5,422 nt of DNA. Source: Acidobacteriota bacterium (lineage in GTDB: Bacteria > Acidobacteriota > Terriglobia > Terriglobales > Acidobacteriaceae). The translations under genes and the position numbers were made by a program. The first letter of the stretch is position 1. Each line of letters starts with the position of its first letter. Of the stretch, positions 4,960-5,422 are shown one piece after another. The notes beneath the pieces were generated by a model that made no database searches, had not been told where the DNA came from, and saw only the letters and a program-made list of their open reading frames with translations. The DNA is taken from positions 1-5,422 of the forward strand of contig JAKABE010000251.1 of assembly GCA_021801945.1 (NCBI GenBank), given 5' to 3'.

Positions 4960-5422
4960 TTGAGCCAAACCGTATTCGTTCTGGAAGACGAGGCCGACAT
5001 CGCGCGGCTGGTTCAGCACCATCTTGAAGCGGCAGGCTTTGAGGTGCGCCTGTTTTATACTCCCGCGAATCTCATCCCGGAAGCCGAACGGACCCCGCCT
5101 GCTGTGTTTCTGCTCGACATCATGGTGCCTGGCGGCGATGGGCTGGACGTTTGCAGGCGCTTGCGTAATCACACCGGTCTTTCCACCGTTCCCATCATCT
5201 TCTTGACCGCGCGGGCCGGCGAAAACGACCGCGTGCAGGGTCTGGAGCAGGGCGCCGACGACTACATTACCAAGCCCTTTTCCACGCGCGAGTTGGTGGC
5301 GCGCGTCAAGGCGGTGCTGCGGCGCTTTGAGCGTCCCGCCTCGTCTCCGGTGATTAGTTTTGAGGAAGTGGTCATCGATACCGGCGCCATGCAGTTGACG
5401 GTGCGCGGCGCTGGTTACCGCT
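4960..5422 (+). CDS. OmpR/PhoB-family response regulator, N-terminal 154 residues (partial)
   Basis: A cytoplasmic two-component regulator: a histidine kinase phosphorylates the receiver domain, which then controls a DNA-binding domain. Seen, numbered from the TTG: VFVLEDEADI at 5-14 with acidic residues Glu9-Asp10, phosphoacceptor Asp53 in LLDIMVPGGDG, the switch Thr83 in FLTAR, the GLEQGADDYITKPF segment with Lys105, and ELVARVKAVLRR closing the domain. Asp53, Thr83 and Lys105 coincide with the PhoB numbers. After a short linker, ISFEEVVIDTGAMQLTVRGAGYR looks like the first strands of an OmpR-type winged helix, cut by the window edge before the recognition helix. Start choice: TTG 4960 has GAGGGA upstream and gives the usual four residues before strand 1; ATG 4930 or 4945 would add 10 or 5 residues. 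The gene is divergent from the aquaporin. Its kinase partner and target genes are not visible, so calling it PhoB would go too far. Confidence 0.9.
   Translation, partial: MSQTVFVLEDEADIARLVQHHLEAAGFEVRLFYTPANLIPEAERTPPAVFLLDIMVPGGDGLDVCRRLRNHTGLSTVPIIFLTARAGENDRVQGLEQGADDYITKPFSTRELVARVKAVLRRFERPASSPVISFEEVVIDTGAMQLTVRGAGYR

Overview
The window looks like an ordinary chromosomal segment of a GC-rich Gram-negative bacterium, most likely an acidobacterium. This is inferred from three things: high GC throughout, a bacillithiol-type deacetylase beside a secreted beta-propeller lipoprotein, and a YitJ-like homocysteine methyltransferase. No phylogenetic marker is present, so the assignment is tentative. 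I see no mobile element, phage gene, CRISPR array, rRNA or tRNA.

Layout, left to right. (1) The N-terminal part of a homocysteine S-methyltransferase lies on the minus strand and runs off the left edge (1-456). (2) A short divergent region follows, with an extended -10 box whose core can be read in both directions. (3) A TTG-started lipoprotein with a predicted beta-propeller fold (648-2135) is followed 5 bases later by a BshB1-like LmbE/PIG-L deacetylase (2141-2878); these two are probably one transcript. (4) A 166-base gap can be folded into a nested, branched RNA-like structure. It leads into a TTG-started class I SAM-dependent methyltransferase (3045-3794). (5) A hairpin-rich convergent region probably ends transcription from both sides. 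(6) An AqpZ-like aquaporin lies on the minus strand (3903-4586); its leader contains an inverted repeat that would cover its ribosome binding site. (7) A gap of about 370 bases without a gene precedes an OmpR/PhoB-type response regulator (from about 4960), cut off by the right edge.

How the genes may work together (inference). The first half has a sulfur and methyl-group theme: homocysteine methylation feeds methionine and SAM, the deacetylase belongs to bacillithiol synthesis, and a SAM-dependent methyltransferase follows. Because N-methylated bacillithiol exists in some bacteria, a methyltransferase directly downstream of bshB1 is worth testing for that role. The aquaporin and the response regulator look like independent units.

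The most unusual signals are not genes. They are the two potential structured leaders, one before the methyltransferase (2890-3023) and one before the aquaporin (4595-4692). Both were found by eye, and GC-rich DNA produces chance pairings, so covariation tests are needed.
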